This document shows, piece after piece, positions 35,334-43,978 of a stretch of DNA of 64,000 nucleotides. Position 1 is the stretch's first letter, and the number at the start of each line of letters is the position of its first letter. This stretch comes from Aeromonas rivipollensis (GTDB taxonomy: Bacteria > Pseudomonadota > Gammaproteobacteria > Enterobacterales > Aeromonadaceae), in NCBI RefSeq assembly GCF_037811135.1, contig NZ_CP149130.1, positions 1,856,501 through 1,920,500 of the forward strand. Reading direction: 5' to 3'. The position numbers and the translations under genes were made by a program. A model generated the notes under the pieces. The model saw nothing but the letters and a program-made list of their open reading frames with translations. It was not told where the DNA came from and searched no databases.

Positions 35334-36656
35334 TCAGAGTACCATGGCGGCTATCCAGCCGAAGATCACCAGCGGGATGTTGTAGTGGATGAAGGTGGGC
35401 ACCACGCTGTCCCAGATGTGGTCGTGCTGACCGTCGGCGTTGAGGCCCGAGGTGGGGCCCAGGGTCGAATCGGAGGCGGGGGAGCCCGCATCCCCCAGCG
35501 CACCGGCGGTCCCCACCAGGGCGATGGTCGCCATGGGGGAGAAGCCGAGGTGGATGCACAGCGGCACATAGATGGTGGCGATGATGGGCACAGTGGAGAA
35601 GGAAGAGCCTATCCCCATGGTGATGAGCAGACCCACCAGCAACATCAGGAAGGCGGCCAGCCCCTTCTGATCGCCGATCATGGCGGAGACGGACTGTACC
35701 AGGCTCTCCACCCCATGGGTCTCCTTCATCACGGCGGCGAAGCCAGCGGCGGAGATCATGATGAAGCCGATGAGGGACATCATGCGCACGCCCTGGGTGA
35801 AGGCGTCCTGGCTCTCGCGAAACTTGATGACGCCACCGCAGGTGAAGATGATGAAACCGGCGAGAGCCCCCAGCACTATGCTGTTGGTCATCAGCTGCAG
35901 CCCCAGGGCGACGGCGATGGCTAGCAGGGCGACCCAGATGTGGTTGAGGTTCAGCTCGACGGTTTCCGGCTCGGCGGCCAGGATCTTCTCCAGATCATAC
36001 TGACGCGGCTTGCGGTAGCTGAAGAAGACCGCCACCAGCAGCCCGACGAACATGCCGAGTACCGGAATGGCCATCGCCAGCGGCAGTTGGCTGAACTCGA
36101 CTGCCACCCCGTTGTCGATGAGGTTCTTGGCCAGGATGTTGTTGAGGAAGATGCCACCAAAACCTACCGGCAGCAGCATGTAGGTCGCGGTCAGGCCGAA
36201 GGTGATGACGCAGGCCACCTGGCGGCGATCGATCTGCATCTGGGCCATGACATGCAACAGTGGCGGGATCAGGATGGGAATGAAGGCGATGTGGACCGGG
36301 ATCAGGTTCTGGGAGGAGATGGAGACCCCCAGTACCGAGGTGAGCAGCAGGCTCTTGACCCAGAGAATGCGGGACGAACTGGCATCCTTGCCGAGCTGGC
36401 TGATCACCTTGCGGGCCAGCAAGTCGGTGATCCCGGAGCGGGAGATGGCCACCGCGAAGGCCCCCAGCATGGCGTAGGAGAGGGCGATTTCGGCGCCGCC
36501 ACCCAGTCCGCCGGTGAAGGTGCTGAGGGTCTGTTCGAGGGAGAGGCCGCCGAGCAGGCCGCCGACGATGGCGCCGATGGCGAGAGAGACCACCACATTG
36601 ATCCGCAGCAGGCTGAGCACCAGCATCAGCGCCACCGCGATAACAACAGGATTCAT
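35334..36656 (-). CDS. Na+/H+ antiporter family carrier (YuiF-like)
   Basis: A 440-residue membrane protein with about eleven helices. The N-terminus ([20 protein letters not shown]) fits the Na_H_antiport_2 domain. The central and C-terminal parts fit the NhaC/permease superfamily ([20 protein letters not shown] near 53, [20 protein letters not shown] near 390, a conserved polar loop). Members are annotated as sodium/proton antiporters, but several move amino acids such as histidine, so transport of an organic solute is an equal option. It is a single gene with a divergent upstream neighbourhood. Confidence 0.83.
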   Translation of the reverse strand: MNPVVIAVALMLVLSLLRINVVVSLAIGAIVGGLLGGLSLEQTLSTFTGGLGGGAEIALSYAMLGAFAVAISRSGITDLLARKVISQLGKDASSSRILWVKSLLLTSVLGVSISSQNLIPVHIAFIPILIPPLLHVMAQMQIDRRQVACVITFGLTATYMLLPVGFGGIFLNNILAKNLIDNGVAVEFSQLPLAMAIPVLGMFVGLLVAVFFSYRKPRQYDLEKILAAEPETVELNLNHIWVALLAIAVALGLQLMTNSIVLGALAGFIIFTCGGVIKFRESQDAFTQGVRMMSLIGFIMISAAGFAAVMKETHGVESLVQSVSAMIGDQKGLAAFLMLLVGLLITMGIGSSFSTVPIIATIYVPLCIHLGFSPMATIALVGTAGALGDAGSPASDSTLGPTSGLNADGQHDHIWDSVVPTFIHYNIPLVIFGWIAAMVL

Positions 36657-36885
36657 TTGATTTCCTTATAGATTGTGTTGCTGTCTGTCGGGGGAAAGTC
36701 AGCTAGTTTGCGAAAAACGTGACAAATGTCGAGAAAAAAAACGGCAAAATGGCCTCTTCACGGCATTCCTGCCGTGCTTATCCAGCGTTGTCGGGATGGA
36801 ATGCTGAAAACGGTGCTGGATGACCCTGTTTATGCCGCTCTGGTCAAACCAGCTGCCCGGCGGCGGCTCCCCTTACGACCTCATG

Positions 36886-36913
36886 GAAAGAGGCTGCCAA
36901 GGCAGCCTCTTTC
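36886..36913 (-). terminator. Terminator of rnt
   Basis: GAAAGAGGCTGCC-AA-GGCAGCCTCTTTC, a 13-bp perfect stem just after the rnt stop on the minus strand. Confidence 0.8.
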
Positions 36914-36929
36914 TCATGCCCCAATGGCA

Positions 36930-37592
36930 CTACTGGGGGTTGTCATCGGTGGGCACGTCCTCCGGAGTGGCCAGGGGCCAACCCCCCAGGCTCTTCCAGC
37001 GGTTGACGATATGACAGAACAGCTCGGTGGTGCGCTCGGTGTCATAGAGGGCGGAGTGGGCCTCTTTGTTGTCAAAGGGGATGTTCGCGCTCTGACAGGC
37101 CTTGGCCAGCACCGTCTGTCCCAGGGCCAGGCCCGAGAGGGCCGCGGTGTCGAAGGTGGCGAAGGGGTGGAACGGATTGCGCTTGAGACCGGCCCGTTCG
37201 GCGGCGGCCATCACGAAGCCGTGATCGAAGGTGGCGTTGTGGGCCACTATGATGGCCCGGCCGCAGTCGCTCTCCTTCATGCCCTTGCGCACCCCCTTGA
37301 AGATCTCGGTGAGTGCTTCCTTCTCGTCCACGGCGCCGCGCAGTGGATTGAAGGGGTCTATGCCGGTGAACTCCAGCGCGGCCTTCTCCAGATTGGCCCC
37401 TTCGAATGGCGCCACATGAAAATGGAAGATCTGATCGGGCATGAGCCAGCCCTGCTCATCCATCTTGAGGGTATAGGCGGCGATCTCCAGCAGGGCATCG
37501 GTCTTGGCATTGAATCCGGCGGTTTCAACATCGATGACGACGGGGTAAAAGCCACGAAAACGGCCCTTGAGGGTGTGAACGGCGTCGGTCAT
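36930..37592 (-). CDS. rnt: Ribonuclease T
   Basis: A 220-residue DEDD exoribonuclease (E. coli RNase T has 215). Exo I is [11 protein letters not shown] near residues 18-28, Exo II is [13 protein letters not shown] near 118, and Exo III is [18 protein letters not shown] near 175. It trims the 3' ends of tRNA and stable RNAs and removes the tRNA CCA terminal A as a homodimer (known). It is a stand-alone gene; the chemoreceptor and motY follow divergently, an arrangement related to the rnt-motY proximity in Vibrio-like bacteria. Confidence 0.95.
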   Translation of the reverse strand: MTDAVHTLKGRFRGFYPVVIDVETAGFNAKTDALLEIAAYTLKMDEQGWLMPDQIFHFHVAPFEGANLEKAALEFTGIDPFNPLRGAVDEKEALTEIFKGVRKGMKESDCGRAIIVAHNATFDHGFVMAAAERAGLKRNPFHPFATFDTAALSGLALGQTVLAKACQSANIPFDNKEAHSALYDTERTTELFCHIVNRWKSLGGWPLATPEDVPTDDNPQ

Positions 37593-37738
37593 GGTATCTC
37601 GGTCGGCGTGAAAGGAGGCGGCATTATGGCAAAAAAGCCGGCCCTTGTCCCTCCTGCGCCGCCATGGTCAAGCCAACTGGTTCTATTAAAAGCAGTTGTG
37701 CTTATAATTGGCCACTTCAACCATGGAGGGGAGAGGCG

Positions 37739-39712
37739 ATGAAGAAGCTGGGATTGGCGCACAAGATGTTGCTGGTGGTCTGTCTGCCACTGTTGGCCCT
37801 GCTGTTTTTTTCCGGTCGATACGTCTATGAGCGTTATCGGGTCGAGCAGGAGATGAGCCAGGCACAGGCTGCACTCGGGGTGGTGCGGGAGGCGGCGCAG
37901 CTTGCCCATGAGCTGCAAAAGGAGCGCGGCATGTCGGCCGGCTTCCTCGGCTCTGGCGGCAACAAGTTCCGTGATGCCCTGCCTGCCCAGCGCAAGGTGG
38001 TCGACACCCTGCTGGCGGGTTTTCATCAGGAGCCTGCCTTGCTGGCCTTGTCCGAGGTGCAGCAGGCGCTGGCGGGGCTCACCGCCATGCGTGAGCGGGT
38101 TGGCGCCCTGGGAGTCGAGGTGGCGGAGCAGGTTGGCTTCTATACCCGTCTCATCACCCAGCTGCTGGCCGTGGTGGATCAGGTCAGCATCCGCAGTCAG
38201 GATGCCACCATAGCGCTGCAGACCAATGCCTACGCCGCCTTCTTGCAGAGCAAGGAACGCATGGGGTTGGAGCGGGCGACCCTGAGCAATGTGTTCGCAC
38301 GAGACAGCTTCACCCCGGCGCTGTTGCAGCAGTTCATCTCCCTCCTTGCCGCCCAGAACACCTATCTCGAACGTTTCCAGGCGGTGGCGAGTCCGTCCCA
38401 GCGCCAGCTGCTGGCCGACAGCCTGGCTTCTCCCGTGGTGGCCAAGGTGGCCGACATGGAAAAACTGGCGTTGGAGAAGGCGGCCGGCGGCGGCTTTGGG
38501 GTTGATGCCGAAGCCTGGTTTGCCTTGAGTACCGACAAGATAAGCCTGCTCAAGGAGAGTGAGGATCGCCTCTATCAACAGTTGTACGATCGGGTTGAGC
38601 AGATGCGGGCCCGGAGTGCCAGCGACTTCTGGTGGGCCGCCCTTGGCGTACTGCTGTGTGTGGTCCTGACCAGCGCCATCTGCTGGCGGGTGGTGCGCGA
38701 CCTGCATCTGGGGTTCCTGGCGTTGCATCACACCTTCAAACGGCTGGTGCAGGAGAACGATCTGACGGTGCGGGTCAACTGGCGATCCGGCGATGAACTG
38801 GGGGCGTTGGCGCAGGATCTGAACCGCTTCCTCGAACATCTGGAAGGCCTGTTGCTGGCGGTACGCCGCTCCTGTGACGTGCTGGCTCGCAGCGCCGCTG
38901 CCTCGGCAGGGGTGATTGCCCAGGTCAATGCCGGTGTAGTCAAGGGCGTTGGCCAGGTGGATCTGGTCGCCACCGCCGCGACCGAGATGGCCTCGACGGT
39001 GGCAGAGATTGCCCGCAATGCCACCCAGACCTCGCTGGCGACCCAGCAGGCCATCGGACGTGCCCATCAGGGTGACAAGGAGGTAGACCAGACCATCGAC
39101 GCCATCCAGCTGGTGGCGGGTACCCTGGTCGATACCCAGCAGTTGGTGGACAACCTGCATCGGGAGACGGAGTCGGTCGGCGAGGCGCTCAACCTCATCA
39201 AGCAGATCTCGGACAGAACCAATCTGCTGGCCCTCAACGCCGCCATCGAGGCGGCCCGCGCCGGTGAGTCCGGTCGCGGTTTTGCGGTGGTGGCGGAGGA
39301 GGTGAGAGCGCTGGCCTCGCGCACTCAACAGGCGGCGGATGACATCGCGCAGATGCTGGCCCGTCTGCGCCAGGGTGCCAGCCAGGCGGTGACGGCGATG
39401 CACCTGGGCACCGAGCAGGCGGGGTTGAGTGTCACTGAAGCGAAACGGGCAGGCAGCGAGCTGACCGATATCGTCAAGGAAGTGCGCAAGGTGAACGACA
39501 TGACCGCCCAGGTGGCGACCGCCACCGAGGAGCAACGTTATGTGACCGACGATATCCAGCACAATGTGCTGACCATTCGGGAGGTCTATGAGGCCCACCG
39601 CCTGCACTCGGAGACCCTGCAGCAAAACAGTGTCGAGCTGGATCAACTGGCCCGGGATCTGACGGCCCGCATCTCCAGCTTCAAGCTGATGGAGCGCCCC
39701 GCTCCCCATTGA
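37739..39712 (+). CDS. Methyl-accepting chemotaxis protein with NIT sensor domain
   Basis: A 657-residue chemoreceptor. A first membrane helix (residues 8-26) precedes an all-helical periplasmic NIT domain, with the typical [20 protein letters not shown] near residue 55. A second helix is at about 300-318, followed by a HAMP domain and the signalling coiled coil. The hairpin tip is near 489-510 ([18 protein letters not shown]). NIT domains often sense nitrate or nitrite, but other ligands exist, so the attractant is inferred only. The ATG has GGAGGGGAG upstream. motY follows 68 bases downstream from its own FliA promoter. Confidence 0.92.
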   Translation: MKKLGLAHKMLLVVCLPLLALLFFSGRYVYERYRVEQEMSQAQAALGVVREAAQLAHELQKERGMSAGFLGSGGNKFRDALPAQRKVVDTLLAGFHQEPALLALSEVQQALAGLTAMRERVGALGVEVAEQVGFYTRLITQLLAVVDQVSIRSQDATIALQTNAYAAFLQSKERMGLERATLSNVFARDSFTPALLQQFISLLAAQNTYLERFQAVASPSQRQLLADSLASPVVAKVADMEKLALEKAAGGGFGVDAEAWFALSTDKISLLKESEDRLYQQLYDRVEQMRARSASDFWWAALGVLLCVVLTSAICWRVVRDLHLGFLALHHTFKRLVQENDLTVRVNWRSGDELGALAQDLNRFLEHLEGLLLAVRRSCDVLARSAAASAGVIAQVNAGVVKGVGQVDLVATAATEMASTVAEIARNATQTSLATQQAIGRAHQGDKEVDQTIDAIQLVAGTLVDTQQLVDNLHRETESVGEALNLIKQISDRTNLLALNAAIEAARAGESGRGFAVVAEEVRALASRTQQAADDIAQMLARLRQGASQAVTAMHLGTEQAGLSVTEAKRAGSELTDIVKEVRKVNDMTAQVATATEEQRYVTDDIQHNVLTIREVYEAHRLHSETLQQNSVELDQLARDLTARISSFKLMERPAPH

Positions 39713-39723
39713 GGGTTTTGCCC

Positions 39724-39750
39724 TAAAGCTTGGCTTGCCGCTGCCGATAG
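39724..39750 (+). promoter_or_regulatory. motY: FliA (sigma-28) promoter of motY
   Basis: TAAAGCTT-N11-GCCGATAG closely matches the flagellar class-III consensus TAAAGTTT-N11-GCCGATAA with exact spacing. It ends 30 bases before the chosen start codon. Confidence 0.82.
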
Positions 39751-39780
39751 TTAATCCGAGATCGTGTGGAGGGCAAGCCG

Positions 39781-40656
39781 TTGAATGCTTGGTTGTTAGG
39801 GTTGATCAGCATATCCGTGAGTATGCAGTTGCAGGCGGGAGTGACCGAGTTCGGTGCCGGTCTGGATCAATCCGTCTGGCGGTTGACCTCGGATACTCAG
39901 GTGGAGTGCCGTCTCGAACACCCCATTCCCCGCTGGGGTACGGGGGCCTTCGTCAGCCGGGCCGGTCGCAAGATCAACCTGGACTTCGAGCTGAAGGGGC
40001 AGCGGCCTCAGGCCAGGACCCAGACGGTGAGCCTCGGGATCATGCCTCCCAGCTGGCGCCCGGGTGTCTCCGGACGTCAGATAAGCCAGCTGCAGTTCTA
40101 CCAGCAGTTCGATGGCCTGGTGGCGGGGCAAACCGCCTGGACCATGCTGGACGAGCTGGAGGGGGGCCGCATGCCCACCTTCCAGTACAGAGACTGGTAT
40201 CGCCAGGACAGGCCGGTGCGGGTGTCGCTCTCCTCGGTCAACTTCAGGGTCAAGTACCAGGCCTTCATGGATTGTCTGAGCGGCCTCTTGCCCTACAGCT
40301 TCAACGACATCGCCTTCAGCGTGCTCTCCTATGACAAGAACAGCGATCAGCTGTCGCCTTCCTCCAAGCGGCGGCTGGCAATGATCGGTGAATATGTGAA
40401 GGCGGACAAGAGCATAGACGTGGTGGTGATCGACGCCTACAGCGACAGCTACGGCGGGCGCTGGCCCAATCAGAAGCTCTCCGAGAAACGGGCAGATGCC
40501 ATCAAGCAGGTATTTGTGGATCTTGGCATCGAGGAGGGCAAGATCTCGGTGGAGGGGCACGGCGAGAAACAGCACGTGGCCTCCAACGAGACGGACGCGG
40601 GCCGAGCCAAGAACCGGCGGGTAGTGATCAACATGGGGCGTAACGGCACCATCTGA
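39781..40656 (+). CDS. motY: Sodium-driven flagellar motor protein MotY
   Basis: A 291-residue secreted T-ring protein. A signal peptide (NAWLLGLISISVSMQLQA) is followed by a MotY N-domain (GVTEFGAGLDQSVWRL onward). An OmpA-like peptidoglycan-binding domain spans about residues 175-290 (VVVIDAYSDSYGG, KLSEKRADAIKQVF, DAGRAKNRRVVI). MotY binds peptidoglycan and recruits MotX/PomAB stators in polar sodium motors (known). I chose the TTG at 39781 because GGAGGG sits nine bases upstream and the signal peptide begins there; a GTG at 39766 is the alternative. The FliA promoter ties it to late flagellar genes. Confidence 0.93.
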   Translation: MNAWLLGLISISVSMQLQAGVTEFGAGLDQSVWRLTSDTQVECRLEHPIPRWGTGAFVSRAGRKINLDFELKGQRPQARTQTVSLGIMPPSWRPGVSGRQISQLQFYQQFDGLVAGQTAWTMLDELEGGRMPTFQYRDWYRQDRPVRVSLSSVNFRVKYQAFMDCLSGLLPYSFNDIAFSVLSYDKNSDQLSPSSKRRLAMIGEYVKADKSIDVVVIDAYSDSYGGRWPNQKLSEKRADAIKQVFVDLGIEEGKISVEGHGEKQHVASNETDAGRAKNRRVVINMGRNGTI

Positions 40657-40747
40657 AGTGAAGAACAGTGCGCTCTAACCTGCTCATCTGGCAGGGGGCA
40701 GGGGCCAGATCCAGGCTGCAGCGGTCTGTTTTCCCGATAACAGAGAT

Positions 40748-40786
40748 AAAAAAATGCCAGTCGGCTGGGCCGACTGGCATTTTTTT
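40748..40786. terminator. Terminator between motY and suhB
   Basis: A7 ATGCCAGTCGG-N5-CCGACTGGCAT T7. A- and T-runs on both sides make it effective in both directions for the convergent genes. Confidence 0.92.
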
Positions 40787-40813
40787 CAAGGGTTCGCGAC
40801 TTGCTTGGCCAGC

Positions 40814-41617
40814 TTATTTAGCCAAAGAATCCGGCAGGTTTTCGCGGATCTTGCCGAGCATCTCTTTCAGGACGCGCGGGTTGGCAACCACTATGTTGCC
40901 GGAGTTTTCGTAGTTGTGACCACCCACGAAGTCGGTGACGATGGCACCGGCTTCCTTGGCCAGCAGCTCACCGGCGGCAGTTTCCCAGGGCTTCAGGCCG
41001 ATTTCCCAGAAACCGTCGATGCGGCCGGCGGCCACATAGGCCAGATCCAGCGCGGGGCAGCCGGCGCGGCGGATATCGGCACATTCGATGAACATGCTCT
41101 GGAACATCTTCAGGTACGGCTCGATGTGGTGCTTCTGCTTGAACGGGAAACCGGTGGCCAGTACGGTGCCAGCCATCTCTTTTGCCTTGCCGACACGGAT
41201 ACGGTAGCCGTTCAGCTGGGCGCCGTTGCCACGGGTGCTGGTAAACAGCTCGTCACGAATGGGATCGTAAACGACGGCTTGTTCGGTCTTGCCCTTGACG
41301 CGCAGGGCGATGGAGACGGCAAAGTGCGGAATGCCTTTGACCAGGTTGGTCGTGCCATCCAGTGGGTCGATGATCCATTGGTAATCCGGATTGGTACCGG
41401 CAATCTCACCAGACTCTTCAGCCACGATGCTGTGTTCCGGGTAAGACTTCTTGATGGTATGAATGATGGCCGCTTCGGCTTCACGGTCAACGTTGGTCAC
41501 GAAGTCGTGGCTGCCTTTTTGGATAGCCTCGATGTTCTCGGGCTGGGAGAAGGCTTTTACTACAACTTGACCGGCGTTGCGCGCAGCGCGCACGGCGATA
41601 TTCAGCATCGGATGCAT
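40814..41617 (-). CDS. suhB: Inositol monophosphatase family protein SuhB
   Basis: A 267-residue Mg2+-dependent phosphatase, the exact length of E. coli SuhB. Metal and catalytic motifs are VAEESGE near residue 65, WIIDPLDGTTNLVKG near 82-95, and GLKPWETAAGELLAKEAGA near 210. SuhB also binds RNA polymerase/NusA and supports rRNA antitermination and ribosome maturation (known). The ATG at 41617 matches the family start; the upstream in-frame ATG at 41695 would add 26 unrelated residues. It is a single gene with its own terminator. Confidence 0.95.
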   Translation of the reverse strand: MHPMLNIAVRAARNAGQVVVKAFSQPENIEAIQKGSHDFVTNVDREAEAAIIHTIKKSYPEHSIVAEESGEIAGTNPDYQWIIDPLDGTTNLVKGIPHFAVSIALRVKGKTEQAVVYDPIRDELFTSTRGNGAQLNGYRIRVGKAKEMAGTVLATGFPFKQKHHIEPYLKMFQSMFIECADIRRAGCPALDLAYVAAGRIDGFWEIGLKPWETAAGELLAKEAGAIVTDFVGGHNYENSGNIVVANPRVLKEMLGKIRENLPDSLAK

Positions 41618-41817
41618 AGGTTCACCACTGGATGTTAAAGAACGGGGGATAAAAGGACGCGGTATCTTACCAAGATATTCTGGAATAGCAACCATGGTAC
41701 CCGCATTCGGTCATGGTGGGTGCTGACAGATCTGACGGCTCCAATAAAGACCTGTTATCGGCTAGTCTTATCGCGACAGCCGGTTAACAGGCTGTGGTGA
41801 GCATAGGGACATGAGCC

Positions 41818-42273
41818 ATGAATCTGTCATTAGTCAGTCAAAAACCGTCGGCAGCGACGACATTGGGTGTGCTGGCCGCACTGCGTGCCGCCAGCGAATA
41901 CGGGGATTACTTCACCGAGGTCAGGGTCGCACAACCGGATAGGTGGCAACCGTCGAAGGAGGAGGCGGCCATCTTGCTGCTGGAAGAAGATGATGCGGCA
42001 TGGCCGGAGCCGGTCTGGCCCGCTGGCGGTGCTGCCCTGGGCTTGCCCGTGCTGCCTCTGCTGGTTCACCGACAATATGACAGCCCTCCCCAGGGGCCGG
42101 ATGTCAGGGACCCGCGCTTTTACTTCGTCTCCAATGGCATAGTGCTGGATGAAACTGAACTCGCGGATCCCGCCTGCAGCTTGGTCCTGCAGAGCAAGTT
42201 AGAGTCCTATTTCCCGCTTCTCTCCCGCCTCATCCTGCTGCGTCAGCGTCAACCCCTGGTGCTGTGCAGCTGA
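41818..42273 (+). CDS. Uncharacterised small protein
   Basis: A 151-residue acidic cytosolic protein that I do not recognise. It starts MNLSLVSQKPSAATTLGVLAA, has a mid-section rich in Glu, Trp and Pro (AAILLLEEDDAAWPEPVWP) and ends with a leucine-rich helix (SYFPLLSRLILLRQRQPLVLCS, given here in part). It has no signal peptide or membrane helix. Codon use and third-position GC look like a real gene. It is divergent from suhB and upstream of the GST genes; nothing in the context reveals its role. Confidence 0.65.
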   Translation: MNLSLVSQKPSAATTLGVLAALRAASEYGDYFTEVRVAQPDRWQPSKEEAAILLLEEDDAAWPEPVWPAGGAALGLPVLPLLVHRQYDSPPQGPDVRDPRFYFVSNGIVLDETELADPACSLVLQSKLESYFPLLSRLILLRQRQPLVLCS

Positions 42274-42450
42274 TTGTTCCCCCCCTTCTTTGGGCTGTTC
42301 AAGCGGCGCAATATTTGTCATAAGGGGCAGGGAAACATTTTACGCCAGTCGTTGGCATGAATGTTCCAACAGACCGATATTGCGCCGCTTGGCTGTTGTC
42401 CCCCGTGGGGATGGGAAGCGGCCCGCGGTGTTCCCGTTACCGGAGGTGAG

Positions 42451-43059
42451 ATGAAGGTCTATGAGTTGAAACGTGCCCCCAACGCCCGCCGGGTCAGGAT
42501 GTTTCTGGCGGAGAAGGGCATAGAGATGGCCTATCACCAGGTAGATCTGGGGGCAGGGGAGAACCTCGAACCCGCATTTCTGGCCAAGAACCCGGCGGGG
42601 CGCATTCCGGTGCTCGAACTCGATGATGGCACCTGTCTCAGCGAGACTGTGGCCATCTGCCGCTACTTTGAGGAGCTCAACCCCGAGCCCAACCTGTTTG
42701 GCAACACGGCCCTGGAGCGCGCCACCATAGAGATGTGGAGCCGTATCGTCGAATTCAATCTCTGGCTGCCCACCGGCATGGCGTTTCGCCACATCACCGG
42801 CTTTTACCAGGATCGCGAGACCGTCTTTCCCAAATGGGGGGAGGAGTGCAAGCAGCAGGCCCTGGCATGGTTTGCCAGGCTCGATGCCCGTCTTGCCGAG
42901 GTGCCCTATGTGGCAGGAGATCGCTTCACCATCGCCGACATATTGGCCCTGTGCACCATCGACTTTGGCAAGGTCGTCGGTCTTCGCATCGCCCCGCAGC
43001 AGCATTATTTGCAGGCCTGGCATGAGCGGGTGAGCGCCCGTCCCAGCGCCCAGGCCTGA
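42451..43059 (+). CDS. Glutathione S-transferase family protein
   Basis: A 202-residue soluble GST. The N-terminal thioredoxin-like domain begins MKVYELKRAPNARRVRMFL, with the family GSH-site turn NPAGRIPVLEL near 49 and ETVAICRYFEEL near 68. The C-terminal helical domain has DRFTIADILALCTIDF near 158. The start at 42451 has an ideal GGAGGTGAG ribosome site. It lies 31 bases before a second GST gene in the same direction, so they are probably co-transcribed and arose by divergence rather than recent duplication. The substrate is unknown. Confidence 0.88.
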   Translation: MKVYELKRAPNARRVRMFLAEKGIEMAYHQVDLGAGENLEPAFLAKNPAGRIPVLELDDGTCLSETVAICRYFEELNPEPNLFGNTALERATIEMWSRIVEFNLWLPTGMAFRHITGFYQDRETVFPKWGEECKQQALAWFARLDARLAEVPYVAGDRFTIADILALCTIDFGKVVGLRIAPQQHYLQAWHERVSARPSAQA

Positions 43060-43064
43060 TCATT

Positions 43065-43076
43065 ACGTTTAAACGT
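43065..43076. promoter_or_regulatory. Palindrome between the two GST genes
   Basis: ACGTTTAAACGT, a perfect 12-base palindrome 14 bases before the next start codon, overlaps the leader of the second gene. It is possibly an operator or chance. Confidence 0.3.
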
Positions 43077-43090
43077 CCAAGGAGTCCAAG

Positions 43091-43753
43091 ATGATAGATT
43101 TGTACACTGCCGCCACGCCCAATGGGTTCAAGGTGTCGATCGCCCTCGAGGAGCTGGGGTTGCCTTACAAGGTGATCCCGCTGGATTTCTCGACCATGGA
43201 GCAGAAGAAGCCCGAGTTTCTGGCCATCAACCCCAATGGCCGTATTCCGGCCATCGTCGATCGGGACAACGGTGACTTCGCCGTGTTCGAATCCGGCGCC
43301 ATCCTGATCTATCTGGCGGAAAAAACCGGCAAGCTGCTTCCGCAAGATCCCAAGCGCCGCTCCCAGGCCATCCAGTGGCTGATGTTCCAGATGGGCGGTG
43401 TCGGCCCCATGATGGGGCAGGCCAACGTCTTCTACCGCTACTTCCCCGAGAAGATCCCGGCGGCCATAGAGCGCTACCAGAAGGAGGGGCGCCGTCTGTT
43501 CGAGGTGCTGGACGGTCACCTGGCGCACCATGAGTACCTGGCCGACGAGTACAGCATCGCCGACATCGCCACCTGGCCCTGGGTGCGGATCTATGACTGG
43601 AGCGGCATCTCCATCGAGGGTCTGCCGCACCTGCAGGCCTGGATGGCGCGCATGGAGGCCAAACCCGCCTGCCAGAAGGGCATCACCATTCCGCCGCGCA
43701 ACGAAAGTCCCGATGATCTGGTCAAGCGGGCGCAGCAGATGGTGACCCGCTAG
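43091..43753 (+). CDS. YfcG/nu-class GST-like disulfide-bond oxidoreductase
   Basis: A 220-residue GST of the YfcG/YghU group. Signatures are [19 protein letters not shown] (the TPNG turn replaces the usual catalytic Ser/Tyr), [17 protein letters not shown] near 54, [19 protein letters not shown] near 77, and [16 protein letters not shown] near 155. E. coli YfcG binds GSH or GSSG and reduces disulfides with little transferase activity (known), so a redox role is the best inference. It is the last gene of the GST pair and is followed by a terminator. Confidence 0.88.
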   Translation: MIDLYTAATPNGFKVSIALEELGLPYKVIPLDFSTMEQKKPEFLAINPNGRIPAIVDRDNGDFAVFESGAILIYLAEKTGKLLPQDPKRRSQAIQWLMFQMGGVGPMMGQANVFYRYFPEKIPAAIERYQKEGRRLFEVLDGHLAHHEYLADEYSIADIATWPWVRIYDWSGISIEGLPHLQAWMARMEAKPACQKGITIPPRNESPDDLVKRAQQMVTR

Positions 43754-43762
43754 CATGCTGAC

Positions 43763-43792
43763 GATGGCCCCATGACGGGCCATCTCTTTTTA
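43763..43792 (+). terminator. Terminator of the GST pair
   Basis: GATGGCCC-N5-GGGCCATC then TCTTTTT, right after the stop codon. Confidence 0.85.
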
Positions 43793-43832
43793 TGATTGCC
43801 GCCCCATAGCTTCCCCTTCACGTCTGCTGAGT

Positions 43833-43864
43833 GCTCACCGGCTCACCGGCTCACCGGCTCACCC
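43833..43864 (+). repeat. Four tandem copies of an 8-mer
   Basis: GCTCACCG repeated in perfect register (the fourth copy ends ACCC). It lies in non-coding DNA 60-90 bases upstream of the ABC operon promoter. Confidence 0.85.
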
Positions 43865-43907
43865 CTTTCCCGCTGTAATTAAGCCATTTATCAAAAATGG
43901 AAGGTCA

Positions 43908-43936
43908 TTCATCTCGATTGATTGTTATGTTATAAC
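43908..43936 (+). promoter_or_regulatory. ABC operon promoter overlapped by a Zur-box-like palindrome
   Basis: A -35-like TTCATC, a 17-base spacer and TATAAC at 43931-43936. The -10 lies inside GTTATGTTATAAC (43924-43936), which matches the gammaproteobacterial Zur consensus ATGTTATANTATAACAT at 12 of 16 defined positions when extended. Such overlap is typical of repression. Confidence 0.5.
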
Positions 43937-43944
43937 GAACCATG

Positions 43945-43963
43945 TCGGTTGCTAATCATTATC
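43945..43963 (+). promoter_or_regulatory. Weak Fur-box-like sequence in the ABC operon leader
   Basis: The right half AATCATTATC is a perfect match to the Fur box; the left half matches poorly (13 of 19 overall). I list it as a possible second metal-dependent site only. Confidence 0.3.
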
Positions 43964-43978
43964 GTTTGGATGGAATGG

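Noticed and set aside
43833..43864. CRISPR-like array
   Set aside because: The unit is 8 bases without spacers; it is a simple tandem repeat.
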